Source: Paraburkholderia sp. HP33-1 (lineage in GTDB: Bacteria > Pseudomonadota > Gammaproteobacteria > Burkholderiales > Burkholderiaceae). Taken from it: a DNA stretch of 64,000 nt. Under the pieces are notes generated by a model that was not told the DNA's origin, did not search any database, and saw only the letters and a list, made by a program, of their open reading frames with translations. The position numbers were made by a program, and so were the translations under genes. Shown here in pieces: positions 9,793 to 18,332 of this stretch (position 1 is its first letter; the number at the start of each line of letters is the position of its first letter). Location: contig NZ_JAJEJR010000001.1 in the NCBI RefSeq assembly GCF_021390595.1, forward strand, positions 310,001 through 374,000, read 5' to 3'.

Positions 9793-10059
9793 ATTCAGGC
9801 CGTTGTTGCAGCTTGATTAACCGGCCACAGCATAAGCGATGCATGGTTCTTATTCGTTCTTGCCGTCGTCTTCTCGCGACTGTACCGCGGCGTCAGCTGG
9901 CGGCGAACCCACAACTCACTGGAAAGTCACCGGACCGCCGTCTAGTAGCGGCTTCCCATCCATTTCATCTACTGCTCAAGGGCGCGAATGAGAACGTCGG
10001 CGCAAGAATGGAACGGCGCCCGCCTGATGACGGCGCGCTTATCAGTGAAGTTCTGCCAA
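9793..10059. other. Non-coding stretch between acr3 remnant and pstS
   Basis: No reading frame with plausible start, codon pattern or recognisable product. It probably holds decayed DNA of a lost arsC/acr3 5' region, but I could not align it convincingly. Confidence 0.5.
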
Positions 10060-10089
10060 TTGACATTATCATCCCGTCATACCTAATAT
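10060..10089 (+). promoter_or_regulatory. Candidate sigma-70 promoter of the first pstS
   Basis: TTGACA (10060-10065), an 18-base spacer and TAATAT (10084-10089), 45 bases before the ATG at 10134. No clear pair of Pho-box repeats is present here, unlike the second pstS. Confidence 0.5.
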
Positions 10090-10133
10090 ATCTAGTACTA
10101 TGGAATTAATGCTTCCTACCGAGGATGACCGCA

Positions 10134-11153
10134 ATGAGCAAGCAGTTCGTGCAATGCCTGGCGGGTGCTGTCGTGGCTGCAACCATTGCGGTCGCTGCCC
10201 ACGCGGCAGACATCACGGGGGCTGGTTCTACGTTCGTGTATCCCGTCCTTTGGAAATGGGCTGCGGACTACAATCATGCGTCGGGCAACAAGGTCAATTA
10301 CGAGTCCATCGGTTCCGGCGCCGGCATCGCGAAAATTAAGGCCGCGACAGTAGATTTCGGCGCGACCGACATGCCGATGTCCAGTAAGGACCTGAAAAAA
10401 GAGGCGCTGGGGCAGTTCCCTACGGTCATCGGAGGGGTCGTGCCGGTCGTCAATATCGACGGTGTTGTGCCGGGCAATATTCGCTTCACCGGGCCGCTTC
10501 TTGCCGACATCTATCTGGGCAAAATCAAGAAGTGGAGCGACCCGGCCATCACCAAAATCAACCCCGGTTTAAAGCTGCCGGATGCGAACATCACGGTGGT
10601 GCATCGCTCGGATGGTTCGGGTACGACGTTCAACTGGGTCAACTACCTCTCGAAGGTCAGTCCGGAATGGAAGAGCAAGGTTGGTGAAGGTTTGTCTGTC
10701 GCGTGGCCGGTGGGCATAGGGGGAAACGGCAATGAAGGTGTCGCCACTTATGTGAACCACGTCAAGAATTCCATCGGTTTTGTCGAGTACGCATATGTCC
10801 TGCAGAACAAGATGACGTACGGCTCCGTTCAGAACAGGGTCGGCAATTTTGTGGAGCCGAACGCCAAGTCGTTCCAGGCGGCAGCCGCGACCGCTGACTG
10901 GACCAAAGCGCAAGACTTTGACCTCGTCATGACCGACGCAACCGGGCCGGAGGCTTATCCGGTAACCGCCGCGACGTTCGTCGTCGTGTACAAGCAGCCA
11001 AAGAACGGTACGCAATCAAAGGCGACCATCGACTTCTTCAAGTGGGCACTGGAAAAGGGGCAACAGCAGGCACAGTCGCTTGGTTATGTTCCGTTGCCGG
11101 ATGCGCTCGTCAAGCAAATCGAGTCCTATTGGTCGACCAACTTCAGGTTCTGA
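10134..11153 (+). CDS. pstS: Phosphate ABC transporter substrate-binding protein PstS (copy 1)
   Basis: Periplasmic phosphate binder of 339 residues with a Sec signal peptide ending near Ala-His-Ala. It has the PstS landmarks: Gly-Ala-Gly-Ser-Thr-Phe at the mature N-terminus, Gly-Ser-Gly-Ala-Gly, Phe-Gly-Ala-Thr-Asp-Met-Pro-Met, and His-Arg-Ser-Asp-Gly-Ser-Gly-Thr-Thr-Phe for phosphate contact. An ATG at 10125 is possible, but 10134 matches the start of the paralogue and gives GAGG a 9-base spacing. It is separated from the transporter genes by cueR, acr3 and arsC and is a near-duplicate of the PstS at 13851. Phosphate-selective binding would limit arsenate entry, which explains its link to ars genes (inference). 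Confidence 0.93.
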   Translation: MSKQFVQCLAGAVVAATIAVAAHAADITGAGSTFVYPVLWKWAADYNHASGNKVNYESIGSGAGIAKIKAATVDFGATDMPMSSKDLKKEALGQFPTVIGGVVPVVNIDGVVPGNIRFTGPLLADIYLGKIKKWSDPAITKINPGLKLPDANITVVHRSDGSGTTFNWVNYLSKVSPEWKSKVGEGLSVAWPVGIGGNGNEGVATYVNHVKNSIGFVEYAYVLQNKMTYGSVQNRVGNFVEPNAKSFQAAAATADWTKAQDFDLVMTDATGPEAYPVTAATFVVVYKQPKNGTQSKATIDFFKWALEKGQQQAQSLGYVPLPDALVKQIESYWSTNFRF

Positions 11154-11456
11154 TATTTCGGTAACCCTTGAAATCGCGGAACACCAGCTTCGCGATGCAT
11201 GTCGCAGAAATGGTGACGCCAAATACTGCAGAAGATGTTCGGTCTGGTTCCCGTCAACATGACTATTCCGTTCATCGTCGCTGTGGCCCCTTTACTCCCT
11301 TATAGCGACACATCCCGTCGCCGTTGCCGGTTCCTACTGTCCGTAAAATGCGCTAGCTTGTTTGGGCAATTCTCAGGCTGTCGCTCGGCGGCAGTAATCC
11401 GGAAGACTTCTCAGAAATCGCCAGTTCTTACCGAAAACTCATCCGCAAAGCTGACC

Positions 11457-11487
11457 TTGACCTTGACATAGTGTCACGGTCAATACT
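11457..11487 (+). promoter_or_regulatory. MerR/CueR-type promoter-operator with 19-bp spacer
   Basis: The -35 is TTGACC (11457-11462), the spacer is 19 bases, and the -10 is AATACT (11482-11487). The spacer and -35 carry a perfect dyad 11459-11481: GACC and GACA arms mirrored by TGTC and GGTC around TAG. An overlong spacer with a centred dyad is the hallmark of promoters untwisted by MerR-family activators. It reads toward the cueR-like gene itself, implying positive autoregulation. Confidence 0.75.
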
Positions 11488-11533
11488 GGTGTTGTGGAGC
11501 GTTTCGCAGGCTGCAAAGATGACGGAGGTCGCC

Positions 11534-11929
11534 ATGAATATCGGGGAGGCAGCAAAAACTTCAGGGATGCCGGCGAAGATGATTCGGCACTACGAGGAGG
11601 CTGGCCTCATCAAACCAGCTTTGCGGACGGCGTCAAATTATCGCGTGTACACGTCGAACGACGTCGAGGTACTGCGTTTCGTGAAACAGGCACGTCGACT
11701 CGGATTTGCCACCGGTCAAATTTCCGAACTACTGGCCCTATGGCAAGACCGCGACCGACCCAGCAGGGAGGTCAAGCGTATTGCAAAGGAACATATCGCT
11801 GAACTGAACGGCCGGATTCGGGAACTGAACGAGATGAAGGAAACGCTTGAACATCTAGTGCGCCATTGCAAGGGCGACTCCCGCCCTGACTGTCCGATTC
11901 TGGACGCGCTCTCGGCAACCCCCCACTAG
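11534..11929 (+). CDS. cueR: CueR-like Cu(I)-responsive MerR-family regulator
   Basis: 131 residues. The N-terminal MerR winged helix begins Met-Asn-Ile-Gly-Glu-Ala-Ala-Lys and has the Arg-His-Tyr-Glu-Glu-Ala-Gly-Leu-Ile motif. A dimerisation helix follows. The C-terminal metal loop is Cys-Lys-Gly-Asp-Ser-Arg-Pro-Asp-Cys-Pro, with two Cys eight apart as in CueR Cys112/Cys120, which select monovalent Cu/Ag/Au. The ATG at 11534 is chosen over upstream starts because GGAGGT sits 5 bases before it and it matches the CueR N-terminus. It probably also activates the cus genes in trans, though no similar promoter is visible inside this window for them. Confidence 0.9.
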   Translation: MNIGEAAKTSGMPAKMIRHYEEAGLIKPALRTASNYRVYTSNDVEVLRFVKQARRLGFATGQISELLALWQDRDRPSREVKRIAKEHIAELNGRIRELNEMKETLEHLVRHCKGDSRPDCPILDALSATPH

Positions 11930-11965
11930 CTTCACCGGCTGGAGGGCAGACGGCTTCCTATTGTT

Positions 11966-11998
11966 GCCGCCGTCCGCATTCTTGATGCGTCCGGCGGC
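11966..11998. terminator. Hairpin between convergent cueR and acr3
   Basis: 13-base arms (11966-11978 and 11986-11998) pair except for two central mismatches, around a 7-base loop. The position between two convergent genes suggests a shared terminator, although no T-run follows. Confidence 0.5.
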
Positions 11999-12006
11999 GC
12001 ACGGGT

Positions 12007-13080
12007 TTAGGAAACGCGTTGATACCAATGTCGCGATGAGTTGACCACCTTGACGACGGCGAGCATCACCGGCACTTCGATAAGCACACCGACCACGGTG
12101 GCCAGCGCTGCGCCCGACTTCAGACCGAACAGGCTAATCGCCGTCGCGACCGCCAGTTCGAAAAAATTCGACGCCCCAATCAGACACGATGGTGCCGCAA
12201 CGTCATGTGCGACGCCGAGTTGACGATTCGCGAGGTAAGCCAGCGACGCGTTGACGACAACCTGAATCAGGATGGGCACCGCCAACAGCAGGATGACCAG
12301 CGGCTGTGCGATGATTTGTTCGCCCTGGAAGGCGAACAGAAGCACCAGCGTTAGCAGCAGTGCTGAGATGGAGAACGGACCAATTTTCGCCAGCGCTCGC
12401 TGGAAATGCTGCTCTCCCTTGCGCAGGAGAATCTTGCGAAGAATCTGCGCGATGATGACTGGGATGACGATGTACAACACCACCGACGTGAGCAGTGTGT
12501 CCCACGGCACAGTGATGTTTGAGATGCCAAGCAACAGGCCCACCACAGGGGCGAACGCGAAAACCATAATCAGGTCGTTCAGCGCAACCTGCGACAGAGT
12601 GAAGTACGGGTCGCCCTTTGTCAGTTGGCTCCAGACGAAGACCATGGCCGTGCACGGCGCTGCAGCCAGCAGAATCAGACCGGCGACGTAGCTGTCCAGC
12701 TGGTCGGCGGGCAGCAGTGACGCGAAGGCATGCCGGACAAACACCCAGGCGAGGAACGCCATGGTGAACGGTTTCACCGCCCAGTTTACAACGAGCGTTA
12801 CGCCGATACCTTTCACCTGGCTGCGCACCTTGCCAAGCGACGCAAAGTCGATACGCAGCAGCATCGGGATAATCATGACCCAGATGAGAACGCCGACCGG
12901 GATGTTGACGTGGGCGAACTCAAGATTCGATACCGAATGAACGACACCAGGCAACAGCTTTCCAAGGATGATGCCTGCCCCAATGCACAGTGCGACCCAA
13001 AGGGACAGATAGCGCTCGAAGAAGCCGATGCCGCCGGGTTCGCGCCGGGCGGCCTTCGCGACGGTTTGACTGCCTGCCAT
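12007..13080 (-). CDS. acr3: Acr3-family arsenite efflux permease
   Basis: 357-residue integral membrane protein of the Acr3 (BART superfamily) arsenite/antimonite exporter family, with about ten hydrophobic helices. It has the Pro-Cys-Thr-Ala-Met-Val-Phe-Val-Trp motif containing the catalytic Cys of TM4-5, and the helix [10 protein letters not shown]. It starts 2 bases after the arsC stop, so arsC-acr3 form one minus-strand operon: reduce arsenate, export arsenite. A second, broken copy lies at 9474-9792. Confidence 0.94.
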   Translation of the reverse strand: MAGSQTVAKAARREPGGIGFFERYLSLWVALCIGAGIILGKLLPGVVHSVSNLEFAHVNIPVGVLIWVMIIPMLLRIDFASLGKVRSQVKGIGVTLVVNWAVKPFTMAFLAWVFVRHAFASLLPADQLDSYVAGLILLAAAPCTAMVFVWSQLTKGDPYFTLSQVALNDLIMVFAFAPVVGLLLGISNITVPWDTLLTSVVLYIVIPVIIAQILRKILLRKGEQHFQRALAKIGPFSISALLLTLVLLFAFQGEQIIAQPLVILLLAVPILIQVVVNASLAYLANRQLGVAHDVAAPSCLIGASNFFELAVATAISLFGLKSGAALATVVGVLIEVPVMLAVVKVVNSSRHWYQRVS

Positions 13081-13082
13081 CG

Positions 13083-13598
13083 TTACTCTCCTTTCTCGCG
13101 CAACGAGGTGCCGATGCCCTGCATCTGCTGCTGCACGGCGAGACGGTCGAGCTTCTCGAACGGCAGGTTCGCGAAGAGTTCGATACGCTTGCGCAGTTGC
13201 ACGTATGTTTGCAGGAAGGCTCTGAGTTTCTCGTCATCGCTACCCTCGACCCTCGACGGGTCCGGCACGCCCCAGTGCGCCTTTGCCGGATGACCGGGCC
13301 ATATCGGACAAACCTCTCCGGCTGCGTCGTCGCAGACCGTGAAGATGAAGTCGATGTGCGGCGCACCGTCTTCGGCAAATTCATCCCAGCTCTTGCTGCG
13401 AAGCCCTTCAGTCGGGATGTGCTGCGAACGAAGCAGCTCAAGCGCGAACGGATTCGGTGCGGCACCCGGATGGCTGCCAGCGCTGTAACCAACAAAACGG
13501 TCGCCGGCGAGGTCGTTGAGCGCAGCCTCCGCGAGAATGGAGCGCGCAGAATTGTGAGTGCAAAGGAAGAGTACGTTGTATTTGCGATGTTCGGTCAC
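13083..13598 (-). CDS. arsC: Arsenate reductase, LMW-phosphatase type
   Basis: 171 residues. The N-terminal Val-Leu-Phe-Leu-Cys13-Thr-His-Asn-Ser-Ala-Arg19 is the CX5R phosphate/arsenate loop of low-molecular-weight tyrosine phosphatases. Asp-Pro-Ser near residue 120 fits the general acid, and two further Cys (Phe-Thr-Val-Cys-Asp-Asp and Glu-Val-Cys-Pro) resemble the redox relay of thioredoxin-coupled ArsC. The frame is open for 41 more codons, but the GTG at 13598 is chosen: a GGAG lies 7 bases upstream and the protein then begins at the family N-terminus. It is first gene of arsC-acr3, with a candidate ArsR operator just upstream. Confidence 0.9.
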   Translation of the reverse strand: MTEHRKYNVLFLCTHNSARSILAEAALNDLAGDRFVGYSAGSHPGAAPNPFALELLRSQHIPTEGLRSKSWDEFAEDGAPHIDFIFTVCDDAAGEVCPIWPGHPAKAHWGVPDPSRVEGSDDEKLRAFLQTYVQLRKRIELFANLPFEKLDRLAVQQQMQGIGTSLREKGE

Positions 13599-13644
13599 GA
13601 GGTTCTCCAGTCCGATGCCGGACGATGGCACGTTATATATCAAC

Positions 13645-13664
13645 ATCTCCAATATAATGGAAAT
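13645..13664. promoter_or_regulatory. Candidate ArsR operator of arsC-acr3
   Basis: A 20-base imperfect dyad with TCCA (13648-13651), six AT bases and TGGA (13658-13661). The same pattern, ATTTCC(A/G)-N6-TGGAAAT on one strand or the other, recurs at 21690 and 21786 in front of arsH and the divergent gene. AT-rich promoter-like sequence surrounds it. Confidence 0.6.
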
Positions 13665-13724
13665 GATATGTTCCGACAAGTTCCTCGGGGCGGATGATGC
13701 ACCACGAAGGACGGGGCTCACGAG

Positions 13725-13782
13725 TTGTCACAGAAATTTCACGCAGGCCCGAACTTGTCACCCGAATGTCACGAACTATACT
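13725..13782 (+). promoter_or_regulatory. Two Pho boxes and -10 of the pstSCAB-phoUB operon
   Basis: Box 1 is TTGTCAC-N4-ATTTCAC (13725-13742). Box 2 is TTGTCAC-N4-ATGTCAC (13755-13772), with the 11-base repeat spacing of PhoB sites. A TATACT -10 (13777-13782) follows 4 bases after box 2, the layout of PhoB-activated promoters where the second box replaces the -35. Confidence 0.85.
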
Positions 13783-13850
13783 TAGCATCCCGACAGGCAT
13801 AACGTATCTAGTTTTATGGAAACGATGCTTACTTACTGAGGGTGACCAAA

Positions 13851-14870
13851 ATGAATACCCAGTTTGTGCGACGTCTGGCGGGCGCTGTCGTGGCTGCAAC
13901 CTTTGCGGTCGCTGCTCACGCGGTAGAAATCACAGGGGCAGGCTCGACCTTTGTGTACCCCATCCTCTCAAAGTGGTCTTCGGACTACAACCAGAATACC
14001 GGCACCAAGGTCAACTATCAGTCCATTGGCTCTGGCGGTGGCATCGCACAAATCAAGGCCGCAACCGTGGATTTCGGCGCTACCGACATGCCAATGACCG
14101 CTGAAGACCTGAACGCAAAAGGCATGGGGCAATTCCCTTCAGTCATTGGCGGGGTTGTGCCAGTCGTCAATATCGAAGGGGTTGCGCCGGGCAAGATTCG
14201 CTTCACCGGCCCGGTTCTCGCCGATATCTATCTCGGCAAAATCACGAAGTGGAGTGACCCGGCCATCGCGAAAATCAACCCGGGCCTGAAGTTGCCGGAT
14301 ACAAATATCACGGTGGTGCATCGTTCAGACGGCTCCGGGACCACGTTCAACTGGGTGAACTACCTCTCGAAGGTGAGTCCCGAATGGAAGAGCAAGGTCG
14401 GCGAAGGTACGTCGGTCGCTTGGCCGACCGGTGTGGGAGGTAAGGGGAACGAAGGCGTTGCTGCATACGTAAACCGCCTGAAGAATTCCGTCGGATACGT
14501 TGAGTACGCGTACGTCCTGCAGAACAAGATGACGTACGGCTCCATCCAGAACAAAGCCGGCAATTTCGTGGAACCGAATGCCAAGTCGTTCCAGGCCGCA
14601 GCGGCGACCGCCGACTGGACGAAGGCGCAGGACTTTGACCTTGTGATGACCGACGCAGCCGGCCCGGATGCCTACCCGGTGACTGCCACCACGTTCATCG
14701 TCATGTACAAGCAGCCCAAGAACGCCGCGCAATCCAAGGCGACCATCGACTTTTTCAGGTGGGCATTGGAGAAGGGTCAACAGCAGGCGCAGTCGCTTGA
14801 CTATGTTCCGCTGCCCGAACCGCTCGTTAAGCAGATTGAGTCGTACTGGTCGACCAACTTCAAGTTCTGA
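13851..14870 (+). CDS. pstS: Phosphate ABC transporter substrate-binding protein PstS (copy 2)
   Basis: 339 residues, strongly similar to copy 1 along the whole length, with the same signal peptide and phosphate-binding segments (Gly-Ala-Gly-Ser-Thr-Phe; Gly-Ser-Gly-Gly-Gly; Phe-Gly-Ala-Thr-Asp-Met-Pro-Met; His-Arg-Ser-Asp-Gly-Ser-Gly). A GTG at 13842 is in frame, but the ATG at 13851 has GAGG at a 9-base spacing and aligns with copy 1. It leads the operon pstS-pstC-pstA-pstB-phoU-phoB behind two Pho boxes, so it is induced by phosphate limitation if PhoB is active. It supplies phosphate to PstCAB. Confidence 0.95.
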   Translation: MNTQFVRRLAGAVVAATFAVAAHAVEITGAGSTFVYPILSKWSSDYNQNTGTKVNYQSIGSGGGIAQIKAATVDFGATDMPMTAEDLNAKGMGQFPSVIGGVVPVVNIEGVAPGKIRFTGPVLADIYLGKITKWSDPAIAKINPGLKLPDTNITVVHRSDGSGTTFNWVNYLSKVSPEWKSKVGEGTSVAWPTGVGGKGNEGVAAYVNRLKNSVGYVEYAYVLQNKMTYGSIQNKAGNFVEPNAKSFQAAAATADWTKAQDFDLVMTDAAGPDAYPVTATTFIVMYKQPKNAAQSKATIDFFRWALEKGQQQAQSLDYVPLPEPLVKQIESYWSTNFKF

Positions 14871-14932
14871 CGCTCCCGCAGTCCACTGTGGCGCCGGCCG
14901 ACAGCTTAGCGCCACCGGTAGAGGAAAAGCTG

Positions 14933-15964
14933 ATGCCTACCACTGCTGAAGAACTGGCGAAAGGGCTAAACGGTGAGCGCCGCAAAGGCACCGTGCTCGG
15001 AACCGAGTTGACCTTTCGTACGCGAAAACGCTGGCTGCCTGACGCTGCAGCGGACCGCATGTTCTGGTTTGCGACCCTGTCTGCTGCGGTATTTGTGCTG
15101 GTCCTTCTTTCGGGCACCGCGCTGTCAATGCTATGGGGCGGCCGTCTCGCGTTTCAGACCTTCGGCTGGCGTTTCCTTGTCAGCACCGATTGGGATGCCG
15201 TTGCACACAAGTTCGGTGCGCTCATTCCGATTTACGGCACGTTGGTCAGTTCCCTTATCGCGTTGCTTATCGCCGTTCCAATCAGCTTCGGCATCGCGAT
15301 GTTCCTCACCGAAATTGCACCGAGCTGGATGAAGGGTCCTGTCGGCACGGCCATCGAATTGCTCGCGGCAATTCCGAGCATCATCTACGGCATGTGGGGT
15401 TTGTTTGTATTTGCGCCCGTTCTCGCCGACCATATTGAGCCATGGCTCATCAACACCCTGGGCAATGCATGGCTGATTGGTCCGCTCTTCTCGGGCGCTC
15501 CCATCGGGCTGGGCATGCTGCCGGCTGGCCTGATTCTCGGCATCATGATAATCCCGTTCATTACCGCCGTGATGCGCGATGTCTTCGACGCCACGCCGCA
15601 GATGCTCAAGGAGTCGGCGTTCGCGTTGGGCGCGACGCGTTGGGAAGTGATTCGCGGAGTTGTACTGCCGTACACGCGCTCCGCCGTCGTCGGCGCCATC
15701 TTTCTCGGACTGGGGCGAGCATTGGGTGAAACCATGGCGGTGACGTTCGTCCTCGGCAATGCGCATGACCTGAGTGTGTCGCTGCTGGGTCCTAGCAACT
15801 CCATTGCCGCGACGCTTGCTAATGAATTTACCGAAGCGGATTCGCCCATCTATCTGTCGTCGCTCATCGCCCTCGGCTTTGTCCTCTTTGTGGTCACGTT
15901 CATCGTCCTCGCGTTCGCGAAGCTGCTGCTCTTGCGACTAAACCGCATGGAAGGGGCAAAGTAA
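14933..15964 (+). CDS. pstC: Phosphate ABC transporter permease PstC
   Basis: 343 residues with six TM helices and the ABC permease EAA-like loop (Glu-Ser-Ala-Phe-Ala-Leu-Gly-Ala-Thr-Arg-Trp). PstC forms the membrane channel with PstA. The ATG at 14933 is preferred to the GTG at 14888 because GAGGA precedes it by 7 bases. The stop overlaps the pstA ATG by one base, giving coupled translation and equal dosage. Confidence 0.94.
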   Translation: MPTTAEELAKGLNGERRKGTVLGTELTFRTRKRWLPDAAADRMFWFATLSAAVFVLVLLSGTALSMLWGGRLAFQTFGWRFLVSTDWDAVAHKFGALIPIYGTLVSSLIALLIAVPISFGIAMFLTEIAPSWMKGPVGTAIELLAAIPSIIYGMWGLFVFAPVLADHIEPWLINTLGNAWLIGPLFSGAPIGLGMLPAGLILGIMIIPFITAVMRDVFDATPQMLKESAFALGATRWEVIRGVVLPYTRSAVVGAIFLGLGRALGETMAVTFVLGNAHDLSVSLLGPSNSIAATLANEFTEADSPIYLSSLIALGFVLFVVTFIVLAFAKLLLLRLNRMEGAK

Positions 15965-16821
15965 TGGAAGGCTTCGACATGGGGAAATTCCGGCGGCGGC
16001 GAATCACGAACAACATCGTGTTCGTGCTGTCCATTCTGTCAACGGTCTTTGGCCTCTTCTGGCTGTTCTGGATTCTGGCGACCACTGTTATCAACGGTTT
16101 TGCGGCGCTGGGCCCAAGTCTCTTCACCCAGATGACGCCTCCGCCGGGTCAGCAAGGCGGCCTGCTGAACGCGCTGTACGGCAGCTTCCTGATGATAGGC
16201 ATCGCATCGGTTATCGGCGTGCCGCTCGGATTGATGGCGGGAATTTACCTTGCGGAGTACGCGCGTCGAACGCGCCTGGGCGCCGTCGTCCGGTTCGTCA
16301 ACGACATTCTGCTGAGCGCTCCGTCGATTGTTATCGGGCTGTTCACCTACGAACTCATCGTCCGGCCGATGGGGCATTTTTCCGGCTGGGCTGGTGCCGT
16401 GGCACTGGCCATCATCATGTTGCCGGTGGTCATCCGCACGACGGATGAGATGCTCCAGCTCATCCCGGACAGCATGCGTGAAGCGGCACTCTCGCTGGGC
16501 ATTCCGCGCTGGAAAATCAGTTCGCGCGTTCTGCTGAAGGCTGCTAGCGCCGGTATCGTCACGGGCGCGCTACTGGCCATTGCGCGCATCAGCGGGGAAA
16601 CTGCACCGCTCCTGTTCACCGCACTGAACAATCAGTACTGGTCAACCACGCCAAACGGACCGCTCGCCAATATTCCGGTCGTCATCTTTCAGTTCGCGAT
16701 GAGCCCCTATGAAGCCTGGCATACGCTCGCGTGGGCGGGCGCCTTCCTGATGACGGTCTTCGTACTGGCGCTGGCCATCCTGTCGCGCACCTTCTTCAAT
16801 CGCGCTCATGCCTCCCGTTAA
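15964..16821 (+). CDS. pstA: Phosphate ABC transporter permease PstA
   Basis: 285 residues, six TM helices, and a cytoplasmic coupling loop with [11 protein letters not shown]. Partner of PstC. The start overlaps the pstC stop. A second possible start is the ATG five codons later (15979). The 3' end overlaps pstB by 14 bases. Confidence 0.94.
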   Translation: MEGFDMGKFRRRRITNNIVFVLSILSTVFGLFWLFWILATTVINGFAALGPSLFTQMTPPPGQQGGLLNALYGSFLMIGIASVIGVPLGLMAGIYLAEYARRTRLGAVVRFVNDILLSAPSIVIGLFTYELIVRPMGHFSGWAGAVALAIIMLPVVIRTTDEMLQLIPDSMREAALSLGIPRWKISSRVLLKAASAGIVTGALLAIARISGETAPLLFTALNNQYWSTTPNGPLANIPVVIFQFAMSPYEAWHTLAWAGAFLMTVFVLALAILSRTFFNRAHASR

Positions 16822-17596
16822 GATGCCATCCGCCCATACGACCAAAGCGCGCATCAGTGTGCGCGGACTGAACTTCCATTACGGACGTCGCCAGGCCCTG
16901 TACGACGTCAATGTCGATTTTCCGGACCGCGAGGTGACGGCCATTATCGGCTCGTCCGGTTGTGGCAAATCCACATTGCTGCGCGTCCTGAACCGGATGT
17001 ACTCGATATATCCGGACCAGACGGCCACGGGTAGCGTCGAACTGGACGGAAAAAACATCCTCGAACCGCGCTTCAAGCTCAATGAATTGCGGTTGAAGGT
17101 GGGTATGGTTTTTCAGAAGCCCACCCCTTTCACGATGTCGATATACGACAACGTTGCGTTGGCCATCACTCATCACGAGGCGCTGACACGCAGCGAACTC
17201 GACGAGCGCGTCGAATTTGCCCTGCGACAAGGTGCCCTCTGGGACGAAGTGAAGGACAAGCTCGACCAGAGCGCGCTCGCCCTTTCAGGTGGACAGCAGC
17301 AGCGCCTGTGTATCGCCCGCGCGCTGGCCATTGACCCTGAAGTGTTACTGCTCGACGAGCCAACCTCTGCGCTGGACCCAATGGCTACCGGGAAGATTGA
17401 GGACCTGCTGAACACGCTGCGCAAGCACTACACCATCGTCATTGTCACACACAACATGCAGCAGGCCGCCCGCGTTTCCGAGCAGACGGCCTTCATGCAT
17501 CTGGGCAAGCTCGTCGAATTCGGCGCCACCGAACATATCTTCTCCAAGCCGACCGAAAAGGCCACCGAGGACTACATCACCGGCCGTTTCGGCTAG
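16808..17596 (+). CDS. pstB: Phosphate ABC transporter ATP-binding protein PstB
   Basis: 262 residues with a complete ABC ATPase set: Walker A Gly-Ser-Ser-Gly-Cys-Gly-Lys-Ser-Thr, a Q-loop in Phe-Gln-Lys-Pro, signature Leu-Ser-Gly-Gly-Gln-Gln-Gln-Arg, Walker B Leu-Leu-Leu-Asp-Glu-Pro and the H-loop His. The Phe-Gln-Lys-Pro-Thr-Pro-Phe sequence is typical of PstB. It powers PstCA. It begins inside pstA. An alternative start five codons downstream (16823) cannot be excluded. Confidence 0.95.
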   Translation: MPPVKMPSAHTTKARISVRGLNFHYGRRQALYDVNVDFPDREVTAIIGSSGCGKSTLLRVLNRMYSIYPDQTATGSVELDGKNILEPRFKLNELRLKVGMVFQKPTPFTMSIYDNVALAITHHEALTRSELDERVEFALRQGALWDEVKDKLDQSALALSGGQQQRLCIARALAIDPEVLLLDEPTSALDPMATGKIEDLLNTLRKHYTIVIVTHNMQQAARVSEQTAFMHLGKLVEFGATEHIFSKPTEKATEDYITGRFG

Positions 17597-17605
17597 GGGG
17601 CGAAC

Positions 17606-18319
17606 ATGTCGGACAAACATCTCTCCAGTCAGTTTGATGCTGACCTGAATCTACTGTCCACCAAGCTGCTTGAAATGGGCGGACTGGTGGAATCACAGAT
17701 TGCACAGGCGATGCACGCGCTGGACACATTCGATATGGCAATCGTGGAGCGGGTCGTCGAGGACGAGCACCGGCTCAACGCGATGGAAATTGATATTGAC
17801 GAAGAAGTCAGCAACATCATCGCCCGTCGACAACCTGCCGCTCGGGACCTGCGGCTGCTGATGGCTGTTTCCAAGACCGTCACCAATCTCGAACGTGCAG
17901 GCGACGAAGCACGAAAGATTGCGAAGCGGACGCGCCACATTGCCGAGGACGGCGCATCGCGGACCATCAACATCGCTGAAATCAAACGCTCCGGGGAGCT
18001 GGCTTCTCATATGCTTCGTCGGGCGCTTGACGCATTTGCGCGGCTGGATACCGCCGCAGCGGCACAGATAGTCCAGGACGACCAAGCCATCGACGAGGAG
18101 TTTCGGGCCCTCGTAAGAAAACTCGTGAGCTACATGATGGAAGACCCAAGGAGCATCTCGGTCAGCCTCGACTACCTGTCTGTTGCGAAAGCTATCGAGC
18201 GTATTGGCGACCACGCGACGAATATCGCCGAATTTATCGTCTATGTCGTCGAAGGTACCGATGTCCGTCACGCGTCCCGCAAGCATCCCGTGCGGGACTC
18301 CTCGGATAGCAAGGAATGA
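17606..18319 (+). CDS. phoU: Phosphate signalling regulator PhoU
   Basis: 237 residues, all-helical, two repeats of the PhoU three-helix bundle, with acidic metal-cluster segments (for example Glu-Arg-Ala-Gly-Asp-Glu-Ala in repeat 1 and Glu-Arg-Ile-Gly-Asp-His-Ala-Thr-Asn in repeat 2). PhoU links the Pst transporter to PhoR and represses PhoB when phosphate is plentiful. AGGGGG precedes the ATG, 9 bases after pstB. A cognate PhoR is not encoded nearby. Confidence 0.94.
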   Translation: MSDKHLSSQFDADLNLLSTKLLEMGGLVESQIAQAMHALDTFDMAIVERVVEDEHRLNAMEIDIDEEVSNIIARRQPAARDLRLLMAVSKTVTNLERAGDEARKIAKRTRHIAEDGASRTINIAEIKRSGELASHMLRRALDAFARLDTAAAAQIVQDDQAIDEEFRALVRKLVSYMMEDPRSISVSLDYLSVAKAIERIGDHATNIAEFIVYVVEGTDVRHASRKHPVRDSSDSKE

Positions 18320-18332
18320 AGAAGGAGACGCG

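Noticed and set aside
9880..10010. Possible remnant of arsC before the first pstS
   Set aside because: Only scattered matches to the arsC 3' end; the claim would rest on an alignment I cannot run.
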